From Paraburkholderia haematera (GTDB lineage Bacteria > Pseudomonadota > Gammaproteobacteria > Burkholderiales > Burkholderiaceae): DNA of 64,000 bases. The notes below the pieces were generated by a model. It was not told the origin of the DNA. It saw nothing but the letters and a program-made list of their open reading frames with translations, and ran no database searches. The stretch lies in the NCBI RefSeq assembly GCF_905220975.1, contig NZ_CAJNBK010000001.1:496001-560000 (forward strand), written 5' to 3'. Both the position numbers and the translations under genes were made by a program. Shown here in pieces: positions 55,618-64,000 of this stretch (positions are counted from its first letter, which is position 1; every line of letters starts with the position of its first letter).

Positions 55618-56598
55618 TTACCGTTCGGAGAAGCGCCGTACGAAGCTGTAAAAAATTCTCGGATGAATTTTGAGCAGGCACATCACGAACGACAATTTCG
55701 GCCGGCTATCGGCATACATACGATAGAGGTGCTGAGGGTGCAACCTCTCGGCAACGGTTTGCAGGATCGGGCTAGCCAGCCGATACGTGGGGGCTCTCAT
55801 CGCCGCCTGGAAAGCGACTGTTCTAAAGCCATAGATGTATTTCAGCCTGAAAAGACGTAGCTCCCGGTTCTTGATCGGCAGCGATGCCGTGGTCTTCTCC
55901 ACGAGCTCCATGATGGTGAAGAGGTCCACAATTCTTGGATTAAAGCGGGTCGAGATACCGCAATCGCGAAGCACGTAGAAATACAAGCGGTCCGGTATCA
56001 GGCGCACCTTCTTCGATCTGCCTAAGGTCTGGACCGACACGCATATGTCTTCGTAAATGAGTCCGCTCGGATGGTGGACTCCGACAAAGATCGAGCGCCG
56101 CACAAGCTTGTTCCAACAGTACGCCTGCAACGACAGATCCATGATTCCCTCAACGGCCTCGACGCCGCTTATCACCTTGTCGTCGCTTTCAATCTGGTAA
56201 TTCACCGTGCCATCGGGATTGACGTTGGTGGCGGCGAAGATCACAACATCGGCGTCATGTTCGGTCGCCTCCTCAATGACTCTTTCCATCAGACTCGGAT
56301 GAACGTAGTCATCGCTGTCAACGCAAAGCACGTAGTCACCGGTTGCTTCCATGGCGGCAATTCGGCGTGTTTCGGCAAGCCCCTGATTCCGCTCATTCGT
56401 CACTAACTTCCATGCCACTTTGTTCTGCGAACCCAGCACGCGAGCCGCGATCTCGCGGGACCGGTCCGGGCTGCAGTCGTCGACGGCGATGATCTCAAAG
56501 TCTGTACAGGTCTGCGACAAAAGGGACTTGAGGCAGGCTTCAACATAAGGTTCAACGTTGTAGATTGGCAGCAGAACGCTTACTTTTGGCATTGACAT
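55618..56598 (-). CDS. GT2 glycosyltransferase
   Basis: A 326-residue GT-A enzyme. VSVLLPIYNVEPYVEACLKS, EIIAVDDCSPDRS, YVLCVDSDDYVHPSL (DSDD metal site) and GLIYEDICVSVQTLGRSKK define it as an EpsH/WaaV-like GT2. The ATG at 56598 was chosen because GAGG is 8 bases upstream; a second ATG follows two codons later. It is transcribed away from the rest of the locus, divergent from the GT2 at 57027. Sugar specificity unknown. Confidence 0.9.
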   Translation of the reverse strand: MSMPKVSVLLPIYNVEPYVEACLKSLLSQTCTDFEIIAVDDCSPDRSREIAARVLGSQNKVAWKLVTNERNQGLAETRRIAAMEATGDYVLCVDSDDYVHPSLMERVIEEATEHDADVVIFAATNVNPDGTVNYQIESDDKVISGVEAVEGIMDLSLQAYCWNKLVRRSIFVGVHHPSGLIYEDICVSVQTLGRSKKVRLIPDRLYFYVLRDCGISTRFNPRIVDLFTIMELVEKTTASLPIKNRELRLFRLKYIYGFRTVAFQAAMRAPTYRLASPILQTVAERLHPQHLYRMYADSRPKLSFVMCLLKIHPRIFYSFVRRFSER

Positions 56599-57026
56599 AG
56601 GTGGCGCCTCGAGATTGAGGTGTCGGACTGCAATTGTTGCAACGTAAGTTGCGCCATGTTTGCTCACTTGCGCGCATATTTTGCAAGTGGACCACCGTAG
56701 CGATCCCGTGTTTTCCGGTCGGTGCGATATGTCACATTTCCTCATTCGCTCTCAATTCCTGAATCGATCGCGAGAATCGAACGCCCGGTGGAATTTCCTG
56801 AAACGCCCTTGTCGCCGGGCGTGGCGGCAATGCGGCGTCAATTGTCTGCACTTTCCAAGGCTGGTTGCCTGATCCCACCGTCGAGCGTGTGTCCCTGCAC
56901 TGTGTGTTTCCGAACGTACGATATCGTCGCCGCACCGCAATATGCAGGCGTACAGGGGGCGTGCCGAATTATTCGCGTGGTCCGCATCAGACGAGTCGAC
57001 GTCGATTTTGAAGAGTCACCCATCCT
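56599..57026. other. Divergent intergenic region between two GT2 genes
   Basis: About 430 bases that should hold promoters for both directions. By eye there is no clear -35/-10 pair, repeat or gene. Confidence 0.4.
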
Positions 57027-58094
57027 ATGAAACCAGTGGATAGCCGTAGCGGCGAGACAATTTTGTCTGTAGTCATTCCGGCCTTCAACGTCGAGCACTA
57101 TATCGGCGTAGCACTCAGGTCAGCCCTCGCTCAACCTAGATCAGAAGAGATTGAGTTGATTGTGGTCGACGATGGGTCGACGGACGGCACGTTGAAAGAA
57201 ATCCTTCAGGTCAAGGAAAGCGCACGCGGACACAACATCACGGTGATTCATCAGGAGAACCAGGGCGTCAGCGCAGCCCGCAATGCAGGCATAGCGCGTG
57301 CGAAATCCCGCTATATCGGTTTTCTCGATTCAGATGACGAATTCGCGGCGAATTTCACCGACGTCGTCATGCCGTTGCTCGATGCAGACACCGCGGACAT
57401 CATTGAATTCAATGTCGGTATGGTTGATTCAAAAGGACGCTTCGTCGGCGAACTGAAAATGGTGGACGACGCCACAGTGGGCCTACGGACCAACAGTACG
57501 GCGATGCTGTTGGAGTTCGCGCGAATCTGCCAGGTGCATTCTGGCGCGCGGGTTTATCGCCGCGAGCTATGGGACGGTATCGAGTTTCCAGTAGGCCGCG
57601 TGTATGAAGACTGTTTTGCCATTCCGCTGGTGTATAAGCGCGCCAAGACGTTGTACGGCATCCGTGAGCAGCTCTACTACTATCGCCGGCGTGCCGGGAG
57701 TATTACGCAGACAACAACGCTATGGTCAGTCCAATGCGTTGCTCACTTTGCGGCGGACGCGCTTCAGAAGAGCGAGAGGGAAGATGAACGAGTGTATTGG
57801 CTCGCGCTCTTTAAGAAGTTCTTTGCCAATCAATGTTTTTTGACGTCTCGTGTCGATGCAGCCGTCCTTGCAGAAGCAATGAAGCTTGTCGAGGCGACGG
57901 CCGCGAAGTACCGAACCTTCGCTGAAAAACACAGGGAGCAGTTGCCTGCGTTGCGTTTTCGCACACAGATATCGGTCAACCGTCGCGTGTTTCAGATGAA
58001 GGGGTTGATAAAGCGCACGCTGGGCCTGCAACTCCGGCCACCCGTAGCAGCACCGCGCCGTGTCGATTCGCGTGGTTTGGACAACCATTCTTGA
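57027..58094 (+). CDS. GT2 glycosyltransferase
   Basis: A 355-residue GT-A enzyme. LSVVIPAFNVEHYIGVALRS, ELIVVDDGSTDGTLKEIL, GVSAARNAGIARAKSRYIGF and FLDSDDEFAANF (DSDD metal site) are typical. GRVYEDCFAIPLVYKRAKT matches the same block in the divergent GT2, so the two are paralogous. The C-terminal 60 residues are basic. It starts the plus-strand operon that runs through the DMFase-like, ligase-like and GH genes to the Wzc-type gene. Confidence 0.9.
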   Translation: MKPVDSRSGETILSVVIPAFNVEHYIGVALRSALAQPRSEEIELIVVDDGSTDGTLKEILQVKESARGHNITVIHQENQGVSAARNAGIARAKSRYIGFLDSDDEFAANFTDVVMPLLDADTADIIEFNVGMVDSKGRFVGELKMVDDATVGLRTNSTAMLLEFARICQVHSGARVYRRELWDGIEFPVGRVYEDCFAIPLVYKRAKTLYGIREQLYYYRRRAGSITQTTTLWSVQCVAHFAADALQKSEREDERVYWLALFKKFFANQCFLTSRVDAAVLAEAMKLVEATAAKYRTFAEKHREQLPALRFRTQISVNRRVFQMKGLIKRTLGLQLRPPVAAPRRVDSRGLDNHS

Positions 58095-58133
58095 ACCGGC
58101 AACCGGTAAGTGACTTTTCGAGGCGCACCAGGC

Positions 58134-59633
58134 ATGCAACTCTATCCACTTCAAACATCCTTCACTGCAGGGGAGCAGCTCGACCTGGCGGTGCAGCCAC
58201 GCAGCAGGTTCTCGATCGCGATCTATCAGCAGCAGGACGAAGAATCGTTGATCAGCGTGGGTGGTGTCATCGCGACAGGCACGCGTGATGTGACGGCGAC
58301 GTTGATCGACGGCAAATACGTGTTTGAGTCGTCGCGTCAGCGCAAGCCGGTTCGATTCGATAGCGACTGGAACTGGCCGACGATTACCGTGAAGCCGGAG
58401 ATGGAAGAACTGGAAAGCGGCGCCTATGCAGCGATTGCGTACGAGGTCGGCCCGAACGGCGAACCGCTGACGGACCTGGGGCGTCGTTGCGCGGCGCGTC
58501 TGCCGGTTTTTGCCGGACCGCCGGAGAGCGACAGCATGGCGCTCATCGTCGTGCGCCCCCGTTCGCCGGTCGCCTCCATCGCGTATGTGGTGCCGATCGC
58601 CACCTATCATGCCTACAACTCGATCGGCGGCGGCTGCTTTTACGGTGATCCTGTTTACCGCACACACCCGGCGCTTAAAGTTAGCCTGCTCCGGCCGGGT
58701 GGCGGGCTCGGTATTCAAATCGGCCATGCCGAAGATCCGTATGACAGGCGCTCCCCCCGGCAGCATTTCACGCATTGGGACGCGAAGTTTATCCGCTGGC
58801 TAAGTAGTCGTCACTTCGCGTGCGACTTCTACACCGACGTGGACCTGCACCGTGGGACGGACCTGGACCTGACCCAATACCGCTGCATGCTGAGCGTCGG
58901 CCACCATGAATACTGGAGCCAGCAGATGCGCGACCATGTCGCGCGCTTCATTGCCGGCGGCGGCAATCTGGCTGTGTTCAGCGGTAATACCTGCTACCGG
59001 CCGATCGATTTCGGTGCGAACGAGGATCCGCAGAACATCAGGGAAATAAATCGGCTCGGCGACGCCTGGCCGGATTTCAATGAAAGCGATCTGATCGGAT
59101 TGAGTTACGGCTACGGTGGCGGAACGTACGGTGTCTGGAGCCGGTTCAGGCGCAAATGGGTTAAAACCGGGCGCGAACCGATCGGCTTCACCGTACAGCG
59201 TGCGGACCATTGGGCATTCGCCGGCACCCACCTCGAAGATGGGCAGACCTTCGGTGCGGAAGATCATTTGGTCGGCTACGAAGCCGACGGCGTGCCGACG
59301 AATTCAAACGGGTTCATGACGCTCGCCAATACGTCGAGACTCGAAGGCTGGGAAGTCGGCGGCGCCGGTGCAATGGGCCTGTTTAAGCCGGATCTGGGTG
59401 GCGCCTTGCATCAGGGGATGGTGTTCAACTGCGGTACGACGGATTGGCCGCGGATTCTAGGCGATAGCGGCGCAGGCAGTCATGCCATCGTGTCGCAGAT
59501 TACCCACAACGTGATTCGGAAATTCTCAGCTGCCGCCGACCAGGACGCTTCACGGGAAATCTCGGCGCTGGATCCATTCGCGTCGTCGGGATGGGGCGAG
59601 CATTGCGTGCCAATTGACGCAGGGAACGCATGA
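58134..59633 (+). CDS. N,N-dimethylformamidase beta-subunit-like protein
   Basis: A 499-residue protein. An N-terminal beta-sandwich-like region (to about 140) is followed by the large domain found at the C-terminus of the dimethylformamidase beta subunit. LSVGHHEYWSQQMRDHV and IAGGGNLAVFSGNTCYR are the family's strongest blocks; PIATYHAYNSIGGGCFYGD and GAMGLFKPDLGGALHQG also fit. There is no signal peptide. DMFase hydrolyses an amide with mononuclear iron; here the gene is inside an exopolysaccharide operon, so an amide (N-acyl) group on a sugar is the natural candidate substrate. That is inference. ATG 58134 is chosen over GTG 58110. Its stop overlaps the next gene (ATGA). Confidence 0.7.
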   Translation: MQLYPLQTSFTAGEQLDLAVQPRSRFSIAIYQQQDEESLISVGGVIATGTRDVTATLIDGKYVFESSRQRKPVRFDSDWNWPTITVKPEMEELESGAYAAIAYEVGPNGEPLTDLGRRCAARLPVFAGPPESDSMALIVVRPRSPVASIAYVVPIATYHAYNSIGGGCFYGDPVYRTHPALKVSLLRPGGGLGIQIGHAEDPYDRRSPRQHFTHWDAKFIRWLSSRHFACDFYTDVDLHRGTDLDLTQYRCMLSVGHHEYWSQQMRDHVARFIAGGGNLAVFSGNTCYRPIDFGANEDPQNIREINRLGDAWPDFNESDLIGLSYGYGGGTYGVWSRFRRKWVKTGREPIGFTVQRADHWAFAGTHLEDGQTFGAEDHLVGYEADGVPTNSNGFMTLANTSRLEGWEVGGAGAMGLFKPDLGGALHQGMVFNCGTTDWPRILGDSGAGSHAIVSQITHNVIRKFSAAADQDASREISALDPFASSGWGEHCVPIDAGNA

Positions 59634-60883
59634 TGGGTGGACTCTGGGTACTGACCTTCTTCATCGGGATACTGAGCGATGTCATGTCAGGGGCGATTCG
59701 TTACTACACGTCGCTGGCAGGGGCGCCGCAGGCCATCTATTTGCCCAAGGTGATGATGGCGGCATGCATCGTGCTCATCGTTTCGCATAGACCGAAGGTG
59801 AGCCACCTGCTGGTCTTGCTGTACCTCGCCATGCAGGCATGCGTGTCGCTTTTCAATGGCGTCGGCCCGGGCGCAGTGGCGTTCTGGGCATGGACCGTGC
59901 TGCCGATGTTCTTCGCCCTATTGGCGCCACCCGAGGCGCTCGCGATCCTGGGTCGGCCACGCGCCCGCAATGCGCTTCTGGCGGTCGCCGCGGTTTGTAT
60001 GTTAGGCGTGTTAGCGAGTTATGCCGGCTACTTCACCCCTCTGCCGTGGGTAGGAGCGAGCACGGTGGTGGATGGGACGGCCGTGCACGTCACGAGCTCG
60101 ACCTTCGTTGGGGATACGCCGCGGTTGCCGGGGTTCGGGCGTGACAGCGCTGCTACAGGGCTCATGCTCGGTTTGCTGTCGACATGGTTGCTGCCCAGAT
60201 TCCGCTCGCTCACGCTCGCGTCGATGATACTCGCGGTAGCGGCGCTCTCCATCTGGGCAACGACCAACAAGACGGCGCTGGTTGCGCTTGCGATCGTCCT
60301 CGGCATAGAGCGCTTCGGGAAGCTGGACACAATCAGGCGAGCCGCTATCTGGGCAGCGGCTGCGGTGCTTCTACTGCCGCTCGCTTCGTTTGCGATAACG
60401 GCGGCGATCAATCACTCGATGATCGCCGGCGGTGCGCTCTCTTCGTTCCGGGATCGATTCGAGAATACGTGGCCGCTTTTGCTGCAGGGCCTGCTGCGGG
60501 AAAACATGATCTGGTTGGGAATCGGTCCGGGCGGGTTTGGCGCGGCGACGACCTACTATCACACAAACTTCGGTTTCAACGTTGGCTATGCGGACAACGT
60601 CGCGTTGTATGTCATTGCGAACTTTGGCGTACTCGGTGTGGCTATCTTCGCGACTCTGTTGTCGAGACTGTTTTTCGTTAGCGAGTCCAAAGACAGGTTT
60701 GCGTGGACCATGTTGCTGTTTCTGCTGATTAGCGGCATTACCACGGACATCTTTGAATCGCTTGGCTGCCTGTTGTTCTTAGGCGCCGCGGCGAAGTCGC
60801 TATGGCTCAACGCGGAAGGACAGCGCTTTCGCTTGAATCCCGGTCTTGTGATGTCCGTGAGGGGGCGAAAGTCGACGCTGTGA
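59630..60883 (+). CDS. O-antigen ligase/polymerase-like membrane protein
   Basis: A 417-residue protein with about ten membrane segments and one large periplasmic loop (about 115-175: VGASTVVDGTAVHVTSSTFVG then RLPGFGRDSAATGLM). The late segment IWLGIGPGGFGAATTYYH followed by GYADNVALYVIANFGVLG is the G-x-G-x-G and H/D-containing signature region of Wzy/WaaL-type proteins. It should polymerise or ligate lipid-linked repeat units at the outer face of the inner membrane. Together with the Wzz/Wzc-type protein downstream this indicates a Wzy-dependent pathway. Confidence 0.8.
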   Translation: MMGGLWVLTFFIGILSDVMSGAIRYYTSLAGAPQAIYLPKVMMAACIVLIVSHRPKVSHLLVLLYLAMQACVSLFNGVGPGAVAFWAWTVLPMFFALLAPPEALAILGRPRARNALLAVAAVCMLGVLASYAGYFTPLPWVGASTVVDGTAVHVTSSTFVGDTPRLPGFGRDSAATGLMLGLLSTWLLPRFRSLTLASMILAVAALSIWATTNKTALVALAIVLGIERFGKLDTIRRAAIWAAAAVLLLPLASFAITAAINHSMIAGGALSSFRDRFENTWPLLLQGLLRENMIWLGIGPGGFGAATTYYHTNFGFNVGYADNVALYVIANFGVLGVAIFATLLSRLFFVSESKDRFAWTMLLFLLISGITTDIFESLGCLLFLGAAAKSLWLNAEGQRFRLNPGLVMSVRGRKSTL

Positions 60884-60953
60884 CGCACCCATTGCGGCAG
60901 ATTCGACGTCGGCGGCTCGCGGTGTGACAACGGTACCGGCTTGGGAGCAGTAG

Positions 60954-62321
60954 ATGAAGGTTCAGCAAAACAGGGGATTCGGTCGGCTTGTCGTCATCGT
61001 CGCAGGGTGTGTGGGCCTGGTCCTCGCACTAGCGGGCGCGCTGGCTATTCGTGCCCTTGCGATGCCGGCGCCGCCGCTGGTCATGCTGGACGGAGCAGCA
61101 CAAGCGGACGAAAAGCCATACATCGAACTGCCTTCGTTCGAAGCAGCACGCGCTAACACGGGCGTGGCGATCCACGACATCAAGGATACGCAATTGCTGG
61201 ATGCGGTGAGGGATGTGGGTTTCTCCTTTGTTCGCACGGATCTCTTCTGGGAAGCGGTTCAGGCGCCTGACGGCTGGCATTTTGGGGAGTTCGACACGCT
61301 GGTATCCAACCTCGCGCAGAGAAAGTTGGGTGCGCTTTTTATCCTTGGCTACAAGCACTATCTGTACAGCCCGGACCAGCCGCCTACGACCGCGCCCCAG
61401 CTTGCAGCGTTCTACACGTATGTTCATCAGTCAGTGCAACGATACAACGGTGCCGACGTCAGGTTCGAGGTGTGGAATGAAGAGAATCACCCGATGTACT
61501 GGCTGGCCCCACCGTCTCCATCGAAATATCGGAACCTGCTGGCGACTGCCGTGAGGGCAGCCCGGGCAGCCAATCCGAAGGTGACGATTGCCTCGGGAGG
61601 GGTGCAGGAAATGGACCGCGCATTCATTCGATCGGTCGGCGATATTTCCAATGCAACCGAGCGTGGCCCGGACGCGATCAGTGTGCACGCATACCGCCAG
61701 GAATACCCGGAGTCGGTATTGGCAGACTACCGATTGCTGCGTGAGGATCTGTCCACGTATAAGAACGCTCCGGCAATCTGGACGACGGAATGGTCTTACC
61801 CGAGTTACGGCTACAAATATGTACGCACGATACGCAATGGGCATTCACCTGAGGCGCTCGCACTTCAGGCCAAGTACACGGTAAGGCGGTTCCTGGTCGA
61901 CTGGATGTCGGAAGTTGGACTCACCGCCTATTACGACATGCGAGACGACGGCACAGATCCGCACGATCCGGAGCACAACTTTGGTTTGCTGGATGCGAGC
62001 AATCACAAGCTGCCAGCCTATCGTGCGTCGAAGTATCTGTTTTCGTTTACGGCAAACACGAACAGTGCGAAGTACTACATCGACGAGAAACAGAAATATG
62101 TTCTGCTCAAGTTAACGATGAAATCGGGCGACGTCAGATATGTAGTTTGGTCTTACGGCGACGGAAATACACTGAACTTGGACGCTTCGCATATTGCGGG
62201 GCATGCGACGATCACTGACATGTTTGGCAGGGATCTGACCACGAATGGCGTACTTGCAGTTCCTGAAGCGCGTGGCCCGGTTTTCGTCAGCGTTTCGCCT
62301 GTAGCCGCGCATGCGGCGTAG
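60954..62321 (+). CDS. Periplasmic glycoside hydrolase, PslG/GH39-like
   Basis: A 455-residue protein with an N-terminal membrane anchor or signal (residues 11-36) and a TIM-barrel of clan GH-A. VRFEVWNEENHP carries Glu176 as the likely acid/base (Asn-Glu pair) and AIWTTEWSYPSYG carries Glu279 as the likely nucleophile. A C-terminal beta region (about 355-450) follows. PslG, the GH39-like hydrolase of the Pseudomonas psl locus, occupies a similar place and cleaves the exopolysaccharide. The protein is a distant relative of the lipoprotein at 54018, so the locus has two such hydrolases. Confidence 0.82.
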   Translation: MKVQQNRGFGRLVVIVAGCVGLVLALAGALAIRALAMPAPPLVMLDGAAQADEKPYIELPSFEAARANTGVAIHDIKDTQLLDAVRDVGFSFVRTDLFWEAVQAPDGWHFGEFDTLVSNLAQRKLGALFILGYKHYLYSPDQPPTTAPQLAAFYTYVHQSVQRYNGADVRFEVWNEENHPMYWLAPPSPSKYRNLLATAVRAARAANPKVTIASGGVQEMDRAFIRSVGDISNATERGPDAISVHAYRQEYPESVLADYRLLREDLSTYKNAPAIWTTEWSYPSYGYKYVRTIRNGHSPEALALQAKYTVRRFLVDWMSEVGLTAYYDMRDDGTDPHDPEHNFGLLDASNHKLPAYRASKYLFSFTANTNSAKYYIDEKQKYVLLKLTMKSGDVRYVVWSYGDGNTLNLDASHIAGHATITDMFGRDLTTNGVLAVPEARGPVFVSVSPVAAHAA

Positions 62322-62416
62322 AGCGAACGTGTCTCACGGTTTCAGATGAGCATGTTCGATAGCTGGAAGCTTGTGTACTAACGGGCTCCCCTTCGTCCTT
62401 TATCGCGGGAAATGAA

Positions 62417-64000
62417 ATGAGTTCATTCATCGGACAATCGGCAGTGGGTGTGATTCCAGCCCAAAACGACGGGCTTACCGGTCTTTGGCGAAATATTGCC
62501 CGGCACAAGTTGCTGTTCGCAGCGATCTTCGGCACATGTTGCTTGGTCGGCGGGCTGTACATTCTGCTGGCGACGCCACAATACCGGGCCGACGCACTGC
62601 TGCGAGTACAGATCAAACCTGGCGCGTCAGTCAGCGCGCTATCCGACGTATCGGGAACGACGTCCGCGGATCAATCCGCCGACGACGAAACCGATGTTCT
62701 GACGTCGCGAACCATAGTCGGCGAAGCGATCGCGCAAACCGGTGCGGATATTACCGTGCAGACGGAAAGTCACTTTCCGTTGATTGGCCGCTACCTTGCA
62801 TCCCGCCATGCGGCCGACACCGTATTGTCGCGTCCGTTTTTGGGGCTGAGTGGATATGCCTGGGGCGGTGAACAGCTGAAACCCGGCATCTTCGAAGTGC
62901 CGGGCGCCGCATTGGGCGATAAGTTCCGTGTGGTGACGGGCGAAGCGGGTAGCTGGACGTTATTTGACAAGGACGGTCATCAGCTTGCGCGGGGCCACGT
63001 TGGCGAGACCGTGGCATTCCAGGTGGTGACCGATGAGGGGAGCGCGCCGGGGCAGTTGAGGATCGATGTGCTGCGCGCGCGTCCGGGCGTGGAGTTCACG
63101 CTGTCCAAGGCGTCCATGCAAACGACCTATGAGAACGTCAGCAATCAATTGAAGACCTCCGTTTCCGGCCAGAATTCATCGGTGCGGGACTCGTCGATGA
63201 TGAGGTTGAGTTACCAATCCAACTCGCCCCTGACCGCTCAACTGATGGTCAACACCATCGTGCAGGCGTTCGTCAAACGCAATGTCGACGATCGGGCAAA
63301 TCAGGCACGCCTGAAGCTCGAAACCCTGCGCGCACGCCTGCCTCAACTGCAGGACGAGATGCATCGCGCGGAGGACCGCTTCAGTGATTTTCGTACGCAG
63401 CATCAGGCGATCGATATGGAGCAACAAGGATCGGCGCTCATTTCGAATATGAACGCGCTTGCCGAAAAACAACGGGCGTTGCGACTCGAGTTCGACGACA
63501 AGCGGCAGACATTCGGTCCGGATAGCCCGGTATACAGGGGCTTGGTCCAACAACTGGATCAGGTGAAGCAGGATATTCAGCAAAACACCGAGGCAACGAA
63601 GAATCTGCCGGCCACACAGCGCGAATACGTGAGGCTGTCCACGGATGCCACGATCAACAAGCAGCTTTACACCGGGGTGTTGGCCAATGTTCAACAACTC
63701 GAAGTGGCCGCGGCGAGTACCGCATCCGGTGTCAGCATCATGGACTGGGCCATCGCGTCGGAGAAACCCTCCTGGCCGCGCAAGACGATCATTCTGCTCG
63801 GTTCGATTCTCGGCGGATTGTTTGCCAGTACGCTTGCGGTTCATCTCGTGTCGCTCAATCGAAAGGAACTCCGTACGCCGCAAGAAATGAACACGATTTC
63901 CGATTTGCCGCGCCTCGCTGTTGTTGCGCGATCCAAGGCGCAGCTTCGCGGTGTCGCCGAGTCGCGAGGTCGTCTGGCTGAGCCGGTGAAGTTGCTGGCG
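62417..64000 (+). CDS. Wzz/Wzc-type polysaccharide co-polymerase (partial, runs off the right edge)
   Basis: The first 528 codons are seen, with no stop before the edge. A short cytoplasmic start (MSSFIGQSAVGVIP) is followed by a membrane helix (about 32-52), the Wzz domain (YRADALLRVQIKPG) and a long periplasmic coiled coil (about 270-400: RLKLETLRARLPQLQDEMHR). Next come the GNVR-type region (TQREYVRLSTDATINKQLYT) and the Pro-rich motif before the second helix (SEKPSWPRKTIILLGSILGG). The sequence continues into the cytoplasm, where a BY-kinase domain is expected beyond the window. It sets chain length and works with an outer-membrane Wza-like exporter. Confidence 0.9.
   Translation, partial: MSSFIGQSAVGVIPAQNDGLTGLWRNIARHKLLFAAIFGTCCLVGGLYILLATPQYRADALLRVQIKPGASVSALSDVSGTTSADQSADDETDVLTSRTIVGEAIAQTGADITVQTESHFPLIGRYLASRHAADTVLSRPFLGLSGYAWGGEQLKPGIFEVPGAALGDKFRVVTGEAGSWTLFDKDGHQLARGHVGETVAFQVVTDEGSAPGQLRIDVLRARPGVEFTLSKASMQTTYENVSNQLKTSVSGQNSSVRDSSMMRLSYQSNSPLTAQLMVNTIVQAFVKRNVDDRANQARLKLETLRARLPQLQDEMHRAEDRFSDFRTQHQAIDMEQQGSALISNMNALAEKQRALRLEFDDKRQTFGPDSPVYRGLVQQLDQVKQDIQQNTEATKNLPATQREYVRLSTDATINKQLYTGVLANVQQLEVAAASTASGVSIMDWAIASEKPSWPRKTIILLGSILGGLFASTLAVHLVSLNRKELRTPQEMNTISDLPRLAVVARSKAQLRGVAESRGRLAEPVKLLA

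Overview
The window is high-GC, densely packed DNA that most resembles a member of the Burkholderiaceae, probably Paraburkholderia or a close relative. The reasons are a CIRCE-controlled groES-groEL pair, the block thiD / rubredoxin / yqgE-ruvX-pyrR-pyrB-pyrC'-plsC / apaH, and the style of the surface-polysaccharide genes. The genus is inferred from gene order and protein resemblance; no search was run.

Positions 1-1350 are the tail of a polysaccharide cluster (end of a flippase, then a GT4 glycosyltransferase). Positions 1379-6437 are on the minus strand: two poorly known envelope proteins, then a three-gene copper unit made of a Sco-type copper chaperone, a galactose-oxidase-type copper radical oxidase with a ricin-B lectin module, and a c-type cytochrome. 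Positions 6753-9705 carry a double alpha/beta-hydrolase protein and an FkbM methyltransferase. Positions 9783-10551 hold a two-gene operon of unknown function under two abutting LexA (SOS) boxes. A CBS-BON protein with a decayed CBS relic upstream comes next.

Positions 12770-24000 are housekeeping: groESL with promoter, CIRCE, leader hairpin and terminator; thiD; rubredoxin; a ChpA/FimL-like Hpt-related protein lacking a kinase; yqgE, ruvX, pyrR, pyrB, a dihydroorotase homologue that has lost its HxH metal ligands, plsC and apaH.

Positions 24200-51655 are a large O-antigen-type locus. It holds an Rmd-like reductase, rfbBDAC for dTDP-L-rhamnose, an aminotransferase and acetyltransferase for an amino sugar, a Wzm/Wzt ABC exporter, several glycosyltransferases including two very large multidomain ones, a methyltransferase/coiled-coil protein, nucleotide-sugar epimerases, a WbpL-type initiating transferase, a WbpM/FlaA1-type dehydratase and a second, convergent WecA-like transferase. 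The likely scheme is synthesis on undecaprenyl phosphate in the cytoplasm and export of the finished chain by Wzm-Wzt. The coiled-coil methyltransferase is a candidate chain terminator.

A chemotaxis transducer (51925-53481) separates this from a second polysaccharide locus that runs off the right edge (54018-64000). That locus has a GH-like lipoprotein, two GT2 enzymes, a protein of the dimethylformamidase beta-subunit-like family, an O-antigen ligase/polymerase-like membrane protein, a PslG-like glycoside hydrolase and a Wzz/Wzc-type co-polymerase cut by the window end. No tRNA, rRNA, CRISPR array or intact insertion sequence was seen.
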